Made by a program: the position numbers and the translations under genes. Below, piece after piece: positions 5,555 to 6,064 of a stretch of DNA of 6,064 bases (positions are counted from its first letter, which is position 1; each line of letters begins with the position of its first letter). This DNA is from Clostridia bacterium. GTDB lineage: Bacteria > Bacillota_A > Clostridia > Oscillospirales > Butyricicoccaceae. The notes under the pieces are model-generated. The model made no database searches, was not told the DNA's origin, and saw nothing but the letters and a program-made list of their open reading frames with translations. The stretch is from positions 1-6,064 of the forward strand of contig JAFYMZ010000118.1 of the NCBI GenBank assembly GCA_017548175.1, given 5' to 3'.

Positions 5555-6064
5555 ATGATCCACAAGACCATCGAGTTCCTCAAGGAATTTGATCCGGATG
5601 TTGCTGCATCGATCCAGACCGAGCTGGACCGTCAGGTGCGCAACGTTGAGCTGATCGCATCCGAAAACATCGTCAGTCCTGCCGTGATGGCTGCAATGGG
5701 CACCTGCGGCACCAATAAATATGCCGAAGGCTACCCCGGCAAGCGCTACTACGGCGGTTGTTTTGCCGTGGATATCACCGAAAATATCGCACGGGAACGC
5801 GCCTGCAAGCTCTTTGGTGCCGACCATGCCAACGTCCAGCCTCACAGTGGCGCCAATGCCAATCTGGCCGCCTTTATGGCACTGGTCAACCCCGGCGATA
5901 CCGTCATGGGTATGAATCTGGCACACGGCGGTCACCTGTCCCACGGCAGCCCCGCCAACATTTCCGGCAAGTATTTCAACATCGTTCCCTATAGTCTGAA
6001 CGACGAGACCGAGCGTCTGGATTACGAAGCCATTTACGAAACGGCACAGCAGCACAAGCCCAAG
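5555..6064 (+). CDS. glyA: Serine hydroxymethyltransferase, 3' end outside window
   Basis: This is the first 170 codons of glyA; the frame is open to the window end. The enzyme uses pyridoxal phosphate to convert serine and THF to glycine and 5,10-methylene-THF, the main entry of one-carbon units. Highly conserved family blocks are visible: [13 protein letters not shown] (32-44), [16 protein letters not shown] (53-68), [12 protein letters not shown] (91-102) and [14 protein letters not shown] (121-134). The PLP-binding lysine lies further downstream, beyond the window. The usual YYGGCE reads YYGGCF. The start is supported by AAAGGAG (5540-5546) 8 bases upstream of the ATG. The preceding gene recycles 5-formyl-THF, a side product and inhibitor of this enzyme, so the pairing makes metabolic sense. 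No glycine riboswitch fits in the 33-base gap. Confidence 0.97.
   Translation, partial: MIHKTIEFLKEFDPDVAASIQTELDRQVRNVELIASENIVSPAVMAAMGTCGTNKYAEGYPGKRYYGGCFAVDITENIARERACKLFGADHANVQPHSGANANLAAFMALVNPGDTVMGMNLAHGGHLSHGSPANISGKYFNIVPYSLNDETERLDYEAIYETAQQHKPK

Noticed and set aside
4868..6055. A 395-codon open frame on the minus strand opposite the cyclo-ligase and glyA genes
   Set aside because: It runs across two well-identified genes and their promoter, has no known family features, and is explained by the scarcity of antisense stops in GC-rich coding DNA.

Overview
The window looks like chromosomal DNA of a gut-type Firmicute, most likely a GC-rich clostridial lineage of the Oscillospirales/Ruminococcaceae kind. 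This is inferred from GC-rich codon use, strong AGGAGG ribosome binding sites, consensus sigma-A promoters, a secreted barnase with its barstar, and a short-chain dehydrogenase resembling clostridial 7-alpha-hydroxysteroid dehydrogenases. No transposase, integrase, tRNA, rRNA or CRISPR array is visible, and genes fill almost all of the window.

Left block, plus strand (1-1293): the C-terminal end of a DUF853/HerA-like ATPase with a Lys/Thr-rich tail, then 14 bases later an exported barnase-type ribonuclease, whose stop overlaps the start of a barstar-type inhibitor (ATGA). The block ends in a perfect 20-bp inverted repeat that also terminates the converging operon.

Middle block, minus strand (3915 down to 1339): a consensus promoter (TTGACA-17-TATAAT) drives a SpoU/TrmH-type RNA methyltransferase, an AroM-family protein and a DUF917 (S-methyl-thiohydantoin desulfurase-like) protein. 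The last two overlap by 8 bases and look translationally coupled. They are the least understood part of the window, and I suggest they form a small catabolic module, possibly acting on hydantoin-like compounds.

Right block, plus strand (4053-6064): a classical SDR oxidoreductase starting at TTG, closely resembling 7-alpha-hydroxysteroid dehydrogenases; then, behind its own extended -10 promoter, 5-formyltetrahydrofolate cyclo-ligase; then the 5' part of glyA (serine hydroxymethyltransferase), cut by the window end. The last two make a coherent folate one-carbon unit: SHMT forms 5-formyl-THF in a side reaction and the cyclo-ligase returns it to the active folate pool.

No clearly new system is proven here. 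The best leads are the AroM/DUF917 pair, the barnase-barstar pair placed behind a HerA-like ATPase gene, and the bile-acid-dehydrogenase-like SDR.
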